From Gammaproteobacteria bacterium (GTDB lineage: Bacteria > Pseudomonadota > Gammaproteobacteria > HK1), in NCBI GenBank assembly GCA_021773795.1, contig JAJFJT010000015.1:62001-126000 (forward strand): DNA of 64,000 nucleotides. The letters run 5' to 3'. This document shows positions 51,583 to 62,300 of the stretch, in pieces. The notes under the pieces are model-generated. The model ran no database searches. It had not been told where the DNA came from and worked only from the letters and a program-made list of their open reading frames with translations. How positions within the stretch are numbered: position 1 is the first letter of the stretch; every line of letters begins with the position of its first letter. Both the position numbers and the translations under genes were made by a program.

Positions 51583-53929
51583 CTGCTTGGTCCTCCGTAT
51601 TATTACTTAGTGCAATGGCACCAAAACCCTCACCCAAACTGGCCGCAGTGACTGTACCTGCGGGCACTCGTACACAAGCATCCGGAATCGCGGCATCTAT
51701 ACGCAAGCTACAACGTACCTTGGCTCCATTTTGGGAGACCATCACCTCTCCAGCCTCCAGTAAGCCAAGTCGTTCGGCCAGTGCTGGATTAATGGCGGCG
51801 TAGTCTGCATCACCATCAGCTGTTTGCTGCAAAGCGCTAGCCCTGCGGACCAAAGCATCAGTCGCATAGGGAGCCACATCACCAATACGTTGCAGCTCAT
51901 CCTCGGTAATGCTCACGAGGCGCTCGGGGATGGCGAAATCAGTGCCAAACGGGATCCTGGGCTGATTTATCAAAGCACGTAGTTCAGTGAGAACGTCCGA
52001 GGAACCTTCATATTCAAAACCATCCGCATCTACCAGATTCCCAAGTACCCGCAGCACCTTCCAGCCAGGGCGCGCTTCTCCCGGGGGCGGCGATGCACCG
52101 GCAAAACTTTGCCATTGCCCCGCAAGATTGACGAAGGTGCCAGAGGTCTCCGGATACAGTCCAATGGGCAGCAAGACGTCCGCGTATGCTTCCATTTCAG
52201 TACTGTGATAAGCCGTTGCCACAACCACAAATTCAGCTTCATTAAGGGCCTTGCGTGCCAAACTTCCGTCGGCACAGTCACGCTCCGGCTCAAATCCTAG
52301 CAACAAATAGGCATCGAGTTGCTTGGCCAACATTTCCGTAGCAGCAAGGCCTGTATTCACGGATGAACCAGCAGGACCACGATGCGGTACGCAACCGGCA
52401 AGCCATGCACCAGCCGCATTCGCACCCTCAGGCAGGGTACCCAGCACCGAGCCTGAGGCCCGGGCAATCCGTTCAGCGATGGCATACAGCCCCGCTGCCT
52501 CGGGATGATTCAGGGCTGAAGCACCAAGCAACACCATGCTGCGTTCACCCGACTTCAGACGTTTGGCGATAGTCGCCTGGTCAACAGAAGCCTTGGCGTT
52601 GACCTCAGCCACTTCAAGCGCTGCGGCGATACCAGCCAGGTTATCGAATAATTCAGCCGGTGAGACCACAAGCTGCTTTTCGAGTTTGCAGTTGAAAGCG
52701 TAATCCACGGGATTGACTGCCATTAAGGCGCCACCCGCCTGCACCGCCTTACGCAGGCGATGCTGGAGCATAGGCTGCTCCTTGCGCAAATTGGAACCGA
52801 TAAGCAGTACCGCATCCTGCTGCTCAAGATCACCAATATCGCAACCAAGGCCCGGGGCCAAAGGCGCGGTTTGTTGATCACGAATATCCTGCACACGCAA
52901 GCGGTGGTCGATATTTTGGCTGCCGAGGGCACGCCCCAATTTCTGCAGCAGATAAAGTTCTTCTGTGGTCTGCGAGGCGGAAGCCATGACTCCAAGGCCC
53001 TTGCCGGCGTGCTTTTTCAGCCCCTCGGCGGTGGCCTGCAAGGCCGTATCCCAATCCACTTCCTGCCATTTTCCGTCACGCCGCATCATTGGCTGCTGGA
53101 GACGATCGTCACCATAGAGGCCCTGGTAGCTAAAGCGGTCACGGTCAGAAATCCAGACCTCGTTAATATCGGCATTGGTCCGCGGGACAGTTCGCAAAAC
53201 CTGATTGCGCAGTGTGTGTACAGAAATATTCGAACCCACCCCGTCATGAGCCGCAATGCTGGCATGTTGGCGCAGTTCCCAGGCACGCCCCTGGAAGCGG
53301 TTAACCTTCGAAGTCAGGGCGCCCACAGGACAAATATCAATAATGTTGCCGGATAATTCCGAATCCAGGCTCTGCTCAATGAAGGTACCAATCTCCACCC
53401 ATTCGCCACGCCCGGTAGCGCCCATCTGCGGCATACCTGCAATCTCATGCCCAAAACGAACGCAACGGGTGCAATGGATGCAACGGGTCATCTCGGTGGC
53501 AATCAAGGGGCCAATGTCTTTCTCGCGCACCGCGCGCTTGCCTTCCTGATAGCGGGAGACGTCCTTGCCATAACCAAGGGCAAGATCCTGTAACTCACAC
53601 TCACCACCCTGGTCACAGATAGGGCAATCCAACGGGTGGTTGATAAGCAAAAATTCCATCACCGCCTTCTGTGCCCCGCGGGCAAGCGGCGAACCGGTAT
53701 AGACATGCATACCTTCAGCCACCGTGGTAGCACAGGCCGGTAAGGGCTTGGGAATCTTGTCCACCTGTACCAGACACATGCGACAGTTCGCCGCTATGGA
53801 CAGATTAGGGTGGTAGCAAAAACGCGGGATCTTGATCCCGGCGTCGTCCGCGGCCTTGATAACCCGCGTACCTGGCTTAGCCTGTACGGAGATGCCGTCG
53901 ATTTCTAAATTGATCAGGTCGTCGCTCAT
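51575..53929 (-). CDS. nuoG: NADH-quinone oxidoreductase subunit G
   Basis: NuoG (784 residues from ATG 53929, [17 protein letters not shown]; the frame is open 39 bp further but overlaps nuoF) is the large iron-sulfur subunit of the peripheral arm. The 2Fe-2S ferredoxin part has [17 protein letters not shown], followed by [20 protein letters not shown] and [14 protein letters not shown] for the 4Fe-4S clusters, and a molybdopterin-oxidoreductase-like domain that holds no cofactor. The start has only a weak ribosome-binding site. Confidence 0.95.
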   Translation of the reverse strand: MSDDLINLEIDGISVQAKPGTRVIKAADDAGIKIPRFCYHPNLSIAANCRMCLVQVDKIPKPLPACATTVAEGMHVYTGSPLARGAQKAVMEFLLINHPLDCPICDQGGECELQDLALGYGKDVSRYQEGKRAVREKDIGPLIATEMTRCIHCTRCVRFGHEIAGMPQMGATGRGEWVEIGTFIEQSLDSELSGNIIDICPVGALTSKVNRFQGRAWELRQHASIAAHDGVGSNISVHTLRNQVLRTVPRTNADINEVWISDRDRFSYQGLYGDDRLQQPMMRRDGKWQEVDWDTALQATAEGLKKHAGKGLGVMASASQTTEELYLLQKLGRALGSQNIDHRLRVQDIRDQQTAPLAPGLGCDIGDLEQQDAVLLIGSNLRKEQPMLQHRLRKAVQAGGALMAVNPVDYAFNCKLEKQLVVSPAELFDNLAGIAAALEVAEVNAKASVDQATIAKRLKSGERSMVLLGASALNHPEAAGLYAIAERIARASGSVLGTLPEGANAAGAWLAGCVPHRGPAGSSVNTGLAATEMLAKQLDAYLLLGFEPERDCADGSLARKALNEAEFVVVATAYHSTEMEAYADVLLPIGLYPETSGTFVNLAGQWQSFAGASPPPGEARPGWKVLRVLGNLVDADGFEYEGSSDVLTELRALINQPRIPFGTDFAIPERLVSITEDELQRIGDVAPYATDALVRRASALQQTADGDADYAAINPALAERLGLLEAGEVMVSQNGAKVRCSLRIDAAIPDACVRVPAGTVTAASLGEGFGAIALSNNTEDQAGA

Positions 53930-53942
53930 GGTTTTATCTGCA

Positions 53943-55244
53943 TCAGGCGGCATCGTCGCGGCGGACACTACCCGGTCCTACCAGACAGCGTTTATGTTCT
54001 ATGTGGTACTCGAATTCATCACGGAAGCGCCTTAAAAAGCCCTTAACCGGCCAGGCCGCCGCGTCACCCAGGGCGCAAATAGTCTTGCCCTCAATGTTGC
54101 TGGCAACATCAAACAGCAGGTCGAGATCTTCCGGTTTTCCCAAGCCGTGTTCGATGCGGCTCACCACCCGATGCATCCAACCCGTGCCCTCGCGACAGGG
54201 GGTACATTGGCCGCAGGATTCCATCTGGTAGAAACGGCTCAGGCGTTCGAGCACCCGCACCATACAGGTGTTTTCATCCATGACAATAACCGCGCCGGAG
54301 CCAAGCATGGAGCCAGACTTCTGCACACCGTCATAGTCCATAGTGGTTTCCATCATGATGTCACCAGGCACCACCGGCATAGAAGAACCACCGGGAATCA
54401 CGGCCTTGATTTTAGCCCCATTGAGCATGCCACCAGCCATCTCCAACAATTCAGAAAAAGGCGTACCCATAGGCATTTCATAGTTGCCCGGCTTGTTCAC
54501 ATGGCCGGAAACGGAAAACAGTTTGGTTCCGGCGGCCGAGGGGATTCCAAGGTTGGTAAACCACTCGGAACCGTGACGCATGATCGCCGCCGCCGAAGCG
54601 AAGGTCTCAACATTGTTGATCGTCGTGGGGCGTCCATAGACGCCAAAGTTGGCCGGAAACGGTGGCTTGAAACGCGGCTTGCCCATCTTGCCCTCAAGGG
54701 ACTCAATCAGCGCCGTTTCTTCACCACAGATATAGGCACCGGCACCGAGATGGATGTGCAGCTCAAAATCCCAGCCAGAACCCTGGATGTTTTTACCCAG
54801 CATACCCAACTCGTAGGCTTCCTTTAGGGCCGCCTCCACGCGTCGGAAGGGCTCATCCATGAATTCACCGCGCATGTAGATATAACCAACGCTCGCGGCC
54901 ATGGCATAGCCACCGATGGCAAGGCCTTCAATTAACTGATGCGGATTGAAGCGCAGGATGTCGCGGTCCTTGCAGGTGCCAGGCTCGCTTTCATCGGCAT
55001 TACAAACCACGTAATTCTGATCGCTACCACCACGTGGCATGAAACTCCACTTCAACCCCGAAGGAAAGCCCGCACCACCACGCCCGCGCAAGCCGGAAGC
55101 CTTGAGCTCACCAATAATATCGTCAGAAGTCTGCTTTTCCCGCAGCACCTTCTTCCAGCCTTCGTAGCCACCGATCTCCAGATAATTCTCCAGCGTCCAG
55201 GGCTGGTCGAATTTCATGGTTGCAAAGCAAACGTCATTCGCCAT
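53943..55244 (-). CDS. nuoF: NADH-quinone oxidoreductase subunit F
   Basis: NuoF (433 residues) carries the NADH and FMN sites and cluster N3. [16 protein letters not shown] is the glycine-rich nucleotide loop, [16 protein letters not shown] the FMN contact and [18 protein letters not shown] supplies three of the four cluster cysteines, with the fourth in [13 protein letters not shown]. It follows nuoE by 6 bp. Confidence 0.97.
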   Translation of the reverse strand: MANDVCFATMKFDQPWTLENYLEIGGYEGWKKVLREKQTSDDIIGELKASGLRGRGGAGFPSGLKWSFMPRGGSDQNYVVCNADESEPGTCKDRDILRFNPHQLIEGLAIGGYAMAASVGYIYMRGEFMDEPFRRVEAALKEAYELGMLGKNIQGSGWDFELHIHLGAGAYICGEETALIESLEGKMGKPRFKPPFPANFGVYGRPTTINNVETFASAAAIMRHGSEWFTNLGIPSAAGTKLFSVSGHVNKPGNYEMPMGTPFSELLEMAGGMLNGAKIKAVIPGGSSMPVVPGDIMMETTMDYDGVQKSGSMLGSGAVIVMDENTCMVRVLERLSRFYQMESCGQCTPCREGTGWMHRVVSRIEHGLGKPEDLDLLFDVASNIEGKTICALGDAAAWPVKGFLRRFRDEFEYHIEHKRCLVGPGSVRRDDAA

Positions 55245-55250
55245 AGCGGG

Positions 55251-55739
55251 TCACTCCAGGGTATCCAGTATGGCGTCCACCTTTTCCGGAGTCAGGTCGA
55301 CGTGATAAACATGGTCCACCATCATCATCGGCGCACCGACACAGGCGGCCAGACACTCTTCCTCGGCTTTCAGGTGTATACGACCGTCGGCAGTGCTTTC
55401 CCCGCGCTTGATATCCAGCTTTTTTTCCAGATGGGCGACAATCTCATCGGCACCGCGCAACATGCAGGAAATGTTGTTACAGACGGAAACGCTATGGCGC
55501 CCGCAAGGCTCGGTTTCCAGCATGGAATAAAAGCTTGCCACCTCATAAACGTCGATAGGCGTCAGGTCCAGATAATCAGCAATGCTGTCCATCAGTTCCT
55601 TGGTGAGGTAACCATTGTTTTCGTGCTGGGCGCCCTGCAATGCAACCAGAATAGAGGAACGGCGTTGCTCCGGAGGATATTTCGTGCAGGAATGGTCAAT
55701 CTCGGCACGCAGGCTGTCAGAAAGCGGCTGTACGCTCAT
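55251..55739 (-). CDS. nuoE: NADH-quinone oxidoreductase subunit E
   Basis: NuoE (162 residues) has a thioredoxin-like fold with the 2Fe-2S cluster N1a. The four expected cysteines lie in VCNNISCMLRG and EECLAACVGAPMMMV, preceded by DVYEVASFYSMLETEPCGRH. Its start shares a base with the nuoD stop (TGATG). Confidence 0.95.
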   Translation of the reverse strand: MSVQPLSDSLRAEIDHSCTKYPPEQRRSSILVALQGAQHENNGYLTKELMDSIADYLDLTPIDVYEVASFYSMLETEPCGRHSVSVCNNISCMLRGADEIVAHLEKKLDIKRGESTADGRIHLKAEEECLAACVGAPMMMVDHVYHVDLTPEKVDAILDTLE

Positions 55740-56992
55740 CAGCGGTCAATCTCCCCGAATACGATGTCTTGAGTCCCTATCACAGCCACTACATCTGCCA
55801 GCATATGCCCCCGCACCATCTCATCCATAGAAGCCAGATGAGCAAAACCTGGCGCCCGCACCTTTAATCGGTACGGCTTGTTGGCGCCGTCAGAGACGAG
55901 ATAGACGCCAAATTCACCCTTGGGCGCCTCTACGGCGGCATAAGCCTCGCCCGCGGGAATACAGTAGCCTTCGGTAAATAGCTTGAAGTGATGAATCAGG
56001 GCTTCCATGTCCCCTTTCATATCCACCCGGCTGGGCGGTGAAAACTTGTGATCATCAAGTTTTACCGGACCCGGATTGGCACGCAACCAATCTACACACT
56101 GACGAATAATCCGGTTGGACTGCCGCATCTCTTCGATACGCACCAGATAACGGTCGTAGCAATCACCGTTAACGCCAACGGGAATATCGAAATCCAGTTG
56201 ATTGTAGACCTCGTAGGACTGCTTCTTGCGCAGGTCCCACTCAACGCCAGAACCACGCAACATGGGACCAGTGAAACCAAGCTGAAGCGCGCGTTCCGGA
56301 GAAACCGCCGCGATACCCACGGTACGTTGCTTCCAGATACGATTGTCCGTCAGCAGCGTTTCGTACTCGTCCACGCAAGCTGGGAAACGGTTCGTGAAAT
56401 CCTCGATAAAATCGAGGACTGAGCCTTCGCGGGGGGTATTCAGTGCACGTAGGGTTTGTGCATCGCGCCACTGGGAAGGGCTGTACTGGGGCATCTGCTC
56501 AGGCAGATCCCGCGCCACCCCACCAGGACGATAATAAGTCGCATGCATACGCGCGCCGGAAACCGCCTCATACACATCCAGCAGATCTTCCCGCTCCCGG
56601 AAGGCGTACAGGAAGATGGTCATAGCGCCGATATCGAGGCCATGCGTCCCCACCCACATCAGGTGATTAAGGATGCGGGTGATCTCGTCAAACATCACCC
56701 GGATGTACTGGGCACGTAGCGGCGGAGTCACTCCAAGCAGCTTCTCTATAGCGAGCACATAACCGTGCTCGTTACACATCATGGAGACGTAATCGAGGCG
56801 ATCCATATAACCGATGCTCTGGTTATAGGGCTTGGTTTCGGCCAGCTTTTCGGTGCCACGATGAAGCAGCCCGATGTGGGGATCCGCAGCCTCAATAACT
56901 TCACCATCCATTTCCAGGATGAGGCGTAACACACCGTGAGCCGCCGGATGCTGGGGGCCGAAATTCAGAGTGAAATTGCGGACTTCAGGCAT
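55739..56992 (-). CDS. nuoD: NADH-quinone oxidoreductase subunit D
   Basis: ATG 56992 ([20 protein letters not shown]) gives 417 residues, the usual length; the frame is open a further 81 bp inside nuoC. NuoD helps form the quinone site: [60 protein letters not shown] and [20 protein letters not shown]. It overlaps nuoC by 8 bp. Confidence 0.97.
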   Translation of the reverse strand: MPEVRNFTLNFGPQHPAAHGVLRLILEMDGEVIEAADPHIGLLHRGTEKLAETKPYNQSIGYMDRLDYVSMMCNEHGYVLAIEKLLGVTPPLRAQYIRVMFDEITRILNHLMWVGTHGLDIGAMTIFLYAFREREDLLDVYEAVSGARMHATYYRPGGVARDLPEQMPQYSPSQWRDAQTLRALNTPREGSVLDFIEDFTNRFPACVDEYETLLTDNRIWKQRTVGIAAVSPERALQLGFTGPMLRGSGVEWDLRKKQSYEVYNQLDFDIPVGVNGDCYDRYLVRIEEMRQSNRIIRQCVDWLRANPGPVKLDDHKFSPPSRVDMKGDMEALIHHFKLFTEGYCIPAGEAYAAVEAPKGEFGVYLVSDGANKPYRLKVRAPGFAHLASMDEMVRGHMLADVVAVIGTQDIVFGEIDR

Positions 56993-57686
56993 TTTGGCCT
57001 TCCTCTTCCACAACTGGCTCAACCTGCAGCGGCTCCTCTCGGATAATCCGTGGAACCAGGGTTCTGGGTTCAATATTTACCGGTTCATAAAGCACGCGCT
57101 TTTGCTCCGCGTCATAACGCATTTCCACATGTCCGCTCAGAGGAAAATCCTTGCGGAAAGGGTGACCCACAAAGCCATAATCGGTCAAAATCCTGCGCAA
57201 ATCCGGATGCCCGTCAAAATGGATGCCGAATAGATCAAAGGCCTCGCGTTCGTACCAGTTGGCGGAATTCCAGATCTCTACCACCGAAGGCACCTGCGGG
57301 GTATCTCCCAAGGCCGGCACACGGATTCGCAAACGTCGATTATGGCGAACAGAAAGCAGGTGATAGATCACCGCAAAACGTTCCTTGCCCGGCCAGGTGC
57401 AGCTGCCGAACTCCCCTTGAGCAACGGCGCGGGAAAAACCACCGGCAGTGGCGGTTTCACTGGTTTCCCAGTCACCCAAGCCATAACCGGAGTAATCGAT
57501 ACCACAAAGGTCGATCAGTTGTTCAAAGGAAAATTCATCGCGGTCACATAAGACTCGCGCCACCGCCAGGATGTGTGTAGCACTGACTTCTATGGTCAGT
57601 TCACCCGCGGCGAGGGTGCAGGCACTCAGCTCATTCTCGAACTGTGCCTGCAGCAGGTCTCGCAGTATTTCGTTGCTTGTGGCCAT
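56985..57686 (-). CDS. nuoC: NADH-quinone oxidoreductase subunit C
   Basis: NuoC (233 residues) is a peripheral-arm subunit. Family sequences are [76 protein letters not shown] and [19 protein letters not shown]. It is separate from NuoD, unlike the fused NuoCD of enterics. It follows nuoB by 8 bp. Confidence 0.96.
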   Translation of the reverse strand: MATSNEILRDLLQAQFENELSACTLAAGELTIEVSATHILAVARVLCDRDEFSFEQLIDLCGIDYSGYGLGDWETSETATAGGFSRAVAQGEFGSCTWPGKERFAVIYHLLSVRHNRRLRIRVPALGDTPQVPSVVEIWNSANWYEREAFDLFGIHFDGHPDLRRILTDYGFVGHPFRKDFPLSGHVEMRYDAEQKRVLYEPVNIEPRTLVPRIIREEPLQVEPVVEEEGQNA

Positions 57687-57694
57687 GAGTTTGC

Positions 57695-58174
57695 CTAGCG
57701 CGCGGCTATGGTGTTGGTTCGCCGGATCTTGTTATGTAACTGGAGTATGCCGTAGAGCAGAGCCTCTGCCGTCGGCGGGCAACCGGGCACGTAGACATCT
57801 ACCGGCACGATACGGTCGCAACCGCGCACCACCGAATAGGAGTAGTGGTAATAGCCACCGCCATTGGCACAGGAGCCCATGGAGATCACCCAGCGTGGCT
57901 CAGCCATCTGGTCATAGACCTTGCGTAGAGCCGGCGCCATCTTGTTAACCAGAGTGCCTGCGACGATCATCACATCGGACTGCCGTGGACTGGGACGGAA
58001 AACCATACCGAAACGGTCCAGATCGTAACGCGCCGCACCGGCATGCATCATCTCCACCGCACAACAGGCAAGCCCAAAGGTCATGGGCCACATGGAGCCG
58101 GTACGAGCCCAATTGATCAGCTTGTCGGCCGTGGTGGTCACCACGCCCTCAGGAAGCACCCCTTCTATTCCCAT
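57695..58174 (-). CDS. nuoB: NADH-quinone oxidoreductase subunit B
   Basis: NuoB (159 residues) holds cluster N2, the last electron donor to quinone. The adjacent cysteine pair lies in [15 protein letters not shown], with the others in [20 protein letters not shown] and [20 protein letters not shown]. Its 5' end overlaps nuoA by 10 bp. Confidence 0.97.
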   Translation of the reverse strand: MGIEGVLPEGVVTTTADKLINWARTGSMWPMTFGLACCAVEMMHAGAARYDLDRFGMVFRPSPRQSDVMIVAGTLVNKMAPALRKVYDQMAEPRWVISMGSCANGGGYYHYSYSVVRGCDRIVPVDVYVPGCPPTAEALLYGILQLHNKIRRTNTIAAR

Positions 58175-58521
58175 TCCAGTGCCCCTTTACGCCATTCGTA
58201 GATAAAGCCGATGGTCAGTACCGCCAGGAAAACCAGCATTGCCAGCAAACCGAAGATGCCTATCTGGTCAAGCACCACCGCCCAGGGAAACAAAAAGGCA
58301 ATTTCAAGATCAAAAATGATGAACAGGATGGCCACTAGGTAGTAGCGCACATCAAATTTCATGCGCGCATCATCAAAGGGCTCAAAGCCACACTCGTAGG
58401 GAGACAGTTTCGCGTCATCTGGCCGGTGGGGACCAAGGATCGAACCAGCCATAATCATCATCGAGCCCATAGCCAGGCTGACCACGATGAATACCAGTAC
58501 GGGCAGATAATTCTCAAGCAT
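58165..58521 (-). CDS. nuoA: NADH-quinone oxidoreductase subunit A
   Basis: NuoA (118 residues) is the first gene of the nuo operon and a three-helix membrane subunit near the quinone chamber. [20 protein letters not shown] and [20 protein letters not shown] are the conserved loop and helix. It follows tRNA-Leu by about 100 bp; no strong promoter is evident there, so read-through from the secG/tRNA transcript is possible. Confidence 0.96.
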   Translation of the reverse strand: MLENYLPVLVFIVVSLAMGSMMIMAGSILGPHRPDDAKLSPYECGFEPFDDARMKFDVRYYLVAILFIIFDLEIAFLFPWAVVLDQIGIFGLLAMLVFLAVLTIGFIYEWRKGALEWE

Positions 58522-58624
58522 GTTCAGCCATCCTGTCGATCTCGTACGCTCTCAAAATGGAACTCCAACTACTCTTGCCTAAGGAAGGCCTGATTTACTC
58601 AGGGCTCCCCGTTGAATTCAAATC

Positions 58625-58709
58625 TGGTGCCGATGGCCGGACTCGAACCGGCACAGCTTTCGCCACTGCCCCCTCAAGACAGCGTGTCTACCAATTCCAC
58701 CACATCGGC
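58625..58709 (-). tRNA. tRNA-Leu (anticodon GAG)
   Basis: The 85-nt sequence on the minus strand is a class II tRNA with a long variable arm: acceptor GCCGATG, D arm with AATTGGTAGACAC, anticodon stem CTGTC/GGCAG with loop TTGAGGG (anticodon GAG, reads CTC and CTT), T arm with TTCGAGT and an encoded CCA. It lies between secG and nuoA, a common gammaproteobacterial order. Confidence 0.95.
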
Positions 58710-58739
58710 GATAGGGTTCTTAAATCGAGCGGAGTACCC

Positions 58740-59114
58740 TTATCCGCCTTCTTTCGTGCCGGGAACTGAGGGTAGATCGGATACGGGTGCCACCGGCTCT
58801 TTACCAGCCTGGAGACCACTTTCTCCCGCGGGAACCTCAACTGTGGGGGCCTCCGCACGCTCAACGATACTACGGCGTTCAACACTACGACCACCGAGAT
58901 AACCCAGGCCGAGGCTGGTACTGAAAAAGATCACCGCAAGGATGGCTGTGGTGCGGGTAAGAAAAGTCGCCGGACCGCGACTTCCGAATACCGACCCGGC
59001 ACTACCGCTGCCAAAGGCGGCCCCGGCATCGGCACCTTTGCCATGCTGTAACAGCACCAGGCCAATAAGCCCCAGGGCAACCAGTACGTGCACGGAAAGT
59101 AAAAAAGTCTGCAT
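58740..59114 (-). CDS. secG: Preprotein translocase subunit SecG
   Basis: SecG (124 residues) is the small auxiliary subunit of the SecYEG channel. The two membrane helices (LLSVHVLVALGLIGLVLLQH and AILAVIFFSTSLGLGYLGG) flank the conserved GKGADAGAAFGSGSAGSVFG segment. The C-terminal tail is longer and acidic or Gly/Pro-rich. It follows tpiA by 2 bp. Confidence 0.95.
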   Translation of the reverse strand: MQTFLLSVHVLVALGLIGLVLLQHGKGADAGAAFGSGSAGSVFGSRGPATFLTRTTAILAVIFFSTSLGLGYLGGRSVERRSIVERAEAPTVEVPAGESGLQAGKEPVAPVSDLPSVPGTKEGG

Positions 59115-59116
59115 TG

Positions 59117-59869
59117 TCAGGCCGCCGCTGCGCAGATGGTTAAGAAGTCTTCGGCCTTGAGTGAAGCGCCGCCGATAAGACCGCCATCTATGTCGGGCTG
59201 GCCAAACAAGGTGGCTGCATTCGCCGCATTAGCGCTACCGCCGTAGAGTATGCGCACCCCTTCCGCAGCCGCCGCATCCACTGCCGCAATTCGACCACGG
59301 ATAAAGGCATGCACTTCCTGGGCTTGTTCCGGCGTCGCCGTCATGCCAGTACCAATGGCCCAGACAGGCTCGTAGGCAATGACGCTATCACATAGCGCTT
59401 GTACGCCGGCAGCCGAAAGTACCGCATCAATCTGACGGGCAATCACGGCTTCCATGGCACCACTTTCCCGTTCTTCCAGGCTCTCCCCGACACACAAAAT
59501 AGGGGTCAAGCCCTCCGCAAGGGCATGTACAAATTTCTTGCTCACCAACGCGTCATCCTCACCATAGAGCGTACGGCGCTCAGAGTGACCAATAATCACG
59601 TAGTCACAACCCACATCCTTCAACATCGCCCCGGACACTTCCCCGGTAAAGGCGCCTGCTTCTTGGTCGGATAAATCCTGAGCGCCCAGGGAAACACCAC
59701 TACCCTTGACCAGCGCGGCAACGCCCTGGAGATGGATAAAGGGAGGGCAGATGATGACATCTGCGGAAGGATTGCTTCCAACACTGGAAACCAGCGCCTG
59801 CACGAGCGCATTCGCGCTCTCCAGCGAGCCATTCATCTTCCAGTTTCCCGCAACAAAATTACGGCGCAT
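59117..59869 (-). CDS. tpiA: Triosephosphate isomerase
   Basis: TpiA (250 residues) interconverts dihydroxyacetone phosphate and glyceraldehyde 3-phosphate. The start MRRNFVAGNWKMNG holds the catalytic Lys; the catalytic His lies in YVIIGHSERRTLYGE, the catalytic Glu in AYEPVWAIGTGMTATPEQAQ, and the phosphate-binding end is ILYGGSANAANA. It lies between glmM and secG, transcribed the same way. Confidence 0.97.
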   Translation of the reverse strand: MRRNFVAGNWKMNGSLESANALVQALVSSVGSNPSADVIICPPFIHLQGVAALVKGSGVSLGAQDLSDQEAGAFTGEVSGAMLKDVGCDYVIIGHSERRTLYGEDDALVSKKFVHALAEGLTPILCVGESLEERESGAMEAVIARQIDAVLSAAGVQALCDSVIAYEPVWAIGTGMTATPEQAQEVHAFIRGRIAAVDAAAAEGVRILYGGSANAANAATLFGQPDIDGGLIGGASLKAEDFLTICAAAA

Positions 59870-60042
59870 TCGGAGGTCCTGAGAATTCGGAAAAAACGGC
59901 GCAAAGCTTAGCGGTTGGGGTTCGGAAAATCAATTTGACCGGGCACTTTTTTTTGCCTGCTGCAGATATGGAAAAAGGTACTGGACAAGTGCCCGTTTAC
60001 GTGAATGATTAGCGGCTGAAAAACCCCGCGTAGGTGACCAAA

Positions 60043-61395
60043 TCAGGCCACTGCTGCAACGGCATCCTGGACGGTATCCGCGATTTTTTGTGCCAGGCTC
60101 TCGACCTGCTCACGCTCCCGCCCTTCGACCATAACGCGCACCAACGGCTCGGTGCCCGAGAGCCGCAACAACACCCGGCCATTATCTGCCAGCGTCTGCT
60201 CTACTTCACGTACCGCCGCCTGCACCGCCGGCAGGGTCAGCACATCCACCTGCCTGGCAAGCCTTACATTCACCAATATCTGGGGATATTTGCTCATACC
60301 CTGCTTTAATTCGTGCAGGGATTTCCCACTACTGCGGGTGGCTGCAAGCACCTGGAGCGCGGCGACAATGCCATCACCAGTAGAAATTCGGTCCAGGCAG
60401 AGTATGTGTCCCGAGGTTTCCCCACCCAGATTACAGCCTCCTTGACGCATCATTTCGAGCACATACCGATCACCCACCTGCGCCCGGAGCAGCTCCGTTC
60501 CCTTAGCGCGCAATGCCTCCTCGAGGCCAAGATTGGTCATCAGGGTGCCGACAACGGCATTGCTAAGGGCTTTTTCAACCCGTCGGGATTCGGCAATCAC
60601 GTATAGCACCTCATCGCCATCCACGATCTCACCGGCGTGATCCACCATGATCAGCCGATCGCCGTCACCATCCAGCGCAATGCCAAGATCGGCCCCGCCA
60701 TCAAGAACAGCTTTCTGTAGTGCCTGGGGCTGGGTCGCGCCGCATGCCTCGTTGATATTAAGCCCATCGGGATCCACACCGATACAGCTGACCTCAGCAC
60801 CCAACTCGGAAAATACATCAGGTGCGACGTGATAGGTCGCCCCGTGAGCACAGTCCACCACCAACTTCAGTCCCCTGAGATCCATGCCATGTGGGATGGT
60901 GCTCTTGCAAAACTCAATGTAGCGCCCTGGCGCATCATCCACGCGTTGAGCCTTACCCAAGGACTCGGAACGGACACTCTGCATGGGCTTGTCCATTTCT
61001 GCCTCAATAGCAATTTCCACTTCATCTGCCAGTTTCATGCCCTCGGCGGAAAAGAATTTCACTCCATTGTCAGAAAAAGGATTATGGGAGGCACTGATAA
61101 CGACGCCGGCACGGGCATGCAGGGTCTGGGTCAGATAGGCAATTGCCGGGGTAGGCATGGGACCTAACAAATAGATATCCAGCCCAGCGGCTGATAGCCC
61201 AGCCTCCAGCGCTGATTCAAACATATAACCGGAGATCCGCGTGTCCTTTCCAATGAGGACTTTTCCGCGCCCACCCTTCGCAAGCACTCGCCCCGCCGCC
61301 CATCCCAGTTTGAGCATGAAATCTGGTGTGATCGGGTAGCTACCTACCTCGCCCCGGATACCATCAGTGCCAAAAAATTTGCGTTCCTGCGCCAT
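60043..61395 (-). CDS. glmM: Phosphoglucosamine mutase
   Basis: GlmM (450 residues) converts glucosamine-6-phosphate to the 1-phosphate on the way to UDP-GlcNAc. The phosphoserine loop is [13 protein letters not shown], the metal loop [15 protein letters not shown], the sugar loop [11 protein letters not shown] and the phosphate loop [22 protein letters not shown] near the start is the family signature. It follows folP by 5 bp. Confidence 0.97.
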   Translation of the reverse strand: MAQERKFFGTDGIRGEVGSYPITPDFMLKLGWAAGRVLAKGGRGKVLIGKDTRISGYMFESALEAGLSAAGLDIYLLGPMPTPAIAYLTQTLHARAGVVISASHNPFSDNGVKFFSAEGMKLADEVEIAIEAEMDKPMQSVRSESLGKAQRVDDAPGRYIEFCKSTIPHGMDLRGLKLVVDCAHGATYHVAPDVFSELGAEVSCIGVDPDGLNINEACGATQPQALQKAVLDGGADLGIALDGDGDRLIMVDHAGEIVDGDEVLYVIAESRRVEKALSNAVVGTLMTNLGLEEALRAKGTELLRAQVGDRYVLEMMRQGGCNLGGETSGHILCLDRISTGDGIVAALQVLAATRSSGKSLHELKQGMSKYPQILVNVRLARQVDVLTLPAVQAAVREVEQTLADNGRVLLRLSGTEPLVRVMVEGREREQVESLAQKIADTVQDAVAAVA

Positions 61396-61400
61396 CGTCG

Positions 61401-62261
61401 CTACGTCCTCCTTACCGCTGTCTGTACTTTTAGTGCATCCACCGTCGGTGCCACATCATGAGTACGAATAATGCTCACACCCTGCTCTGCCGCAATCATC
61501 GCCGCAGCGATGCCCGCCGCATCTCGCTCCGCCGCATCTCGTCCCGTCAGCGCGCCCAGCATAGACTTGCGGGAAATCCCTACCAGCACCGGCACGCCCG
61601 TGGCAACGAATTGCCCAAGATTGGCGAGTAGTTTGAGATTATGGGCAAGGCTCTTGCCAAAACCAAAGCCGGGGTCAATCAGAATCTTCTGGCGAGGGAT
61701 ACCAGCCTCTACACAAGCAGCCACCCGCTGCTCCAGGAATGCACCGACCTCAGCCACCACATCCTCATAATGTGGTGACTGTTGCATATCTTTCGGGACA
61801 CCCTGCATGTGCATCAGACAAACAATGGCACCCAGCTCGCGCACGGCTTCCACCGCACCCTCGGCCGCCAGCGCCCGAATATCGTTGATCATGGTTGCCC
61901 CAGCAGCGACTGCCGCACGCATCACCTCTGGCTTGGAGGTATCGACTGAAATGCTAACCGGCAACTCGGCAGCAATGGCCCGGATCACCGGGAGCACGCG
62001 TTCAAGCTCATCTTCGAGTGCTACCGGCTTGGCACCAGGGCGTGAAGACTCCCCACCCACATCAATGATCGCAGCCCCCTCCGCCACCATCTCCCGGGCC
62101 CGCTTGAGCGCCTTTTCAGGGGCAATAAAACAACCACCGTCGGAAAAGGAATCAGGCGTTATATTAAGGACACCCATCACCTTCGGTGGAATAAAATCAC
62201 GCGGGGAGACAGCCAACCCAGAGGGGGACACCATCATTGCTGGCTGCCGAATGGCCGCCAC
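61401..62261 (-). CDS. folP: Dihydropteroate synthase
   Basis: FolP (about 286 residues) joins p-aminobenzoate to the pterin in folate synthesis and is the sulfonamide target. [17 protein letters not shown] is the signature, followed by [19 protein letters not shown], the metal/pterin site INDIRAL and [17 protein letters not shown]. The start is uncertain: GTG 62261 lacks a clear ribosome-binding site and ATG 62234 or ATG 62237 could serve. It follows ftsH by 39 bp. Confidence 0.95.
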   Translation of the reverse strand: MAAIRQPAMMVSPSGLAVSPRDFIPPKVMGVLNITPDSFSDGGCFIAPEKALKRAREMVAEGAAIIDVGGESSRPGAKPVALEDELERVLPVIRAIAAELPVSISVDTSKPEVMRAAVAAGATMINDIRALAAEGAVEAVRELGAIVCLMHMQGVPKDMQQSPHYEDVVAEVGAFLEQRVAACVEAGIPRQKILIDPGFGFGKSLAHNLKLLANLGQFVATGVPVLVGISRKSMLGALTGRDAAERDAAGIAAAMIAAEQGVSIIRTHDVAPTVDALKVQTAVRRT

Positions 62262-62300
62262 AGCCTGTTAACGGTAACGCGAGGCGTTTTCAAGAGCAGG

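Noticed and set aside
59940-59995. Inverted repeat CGGGCACTT/AAGTGCCCG between glmM and tpiA as terminator
   Set aside because: The 9-bp arms are 38 bp apart and no U tract follows; a T run lies inside the loop instead. Not strong enough to call.
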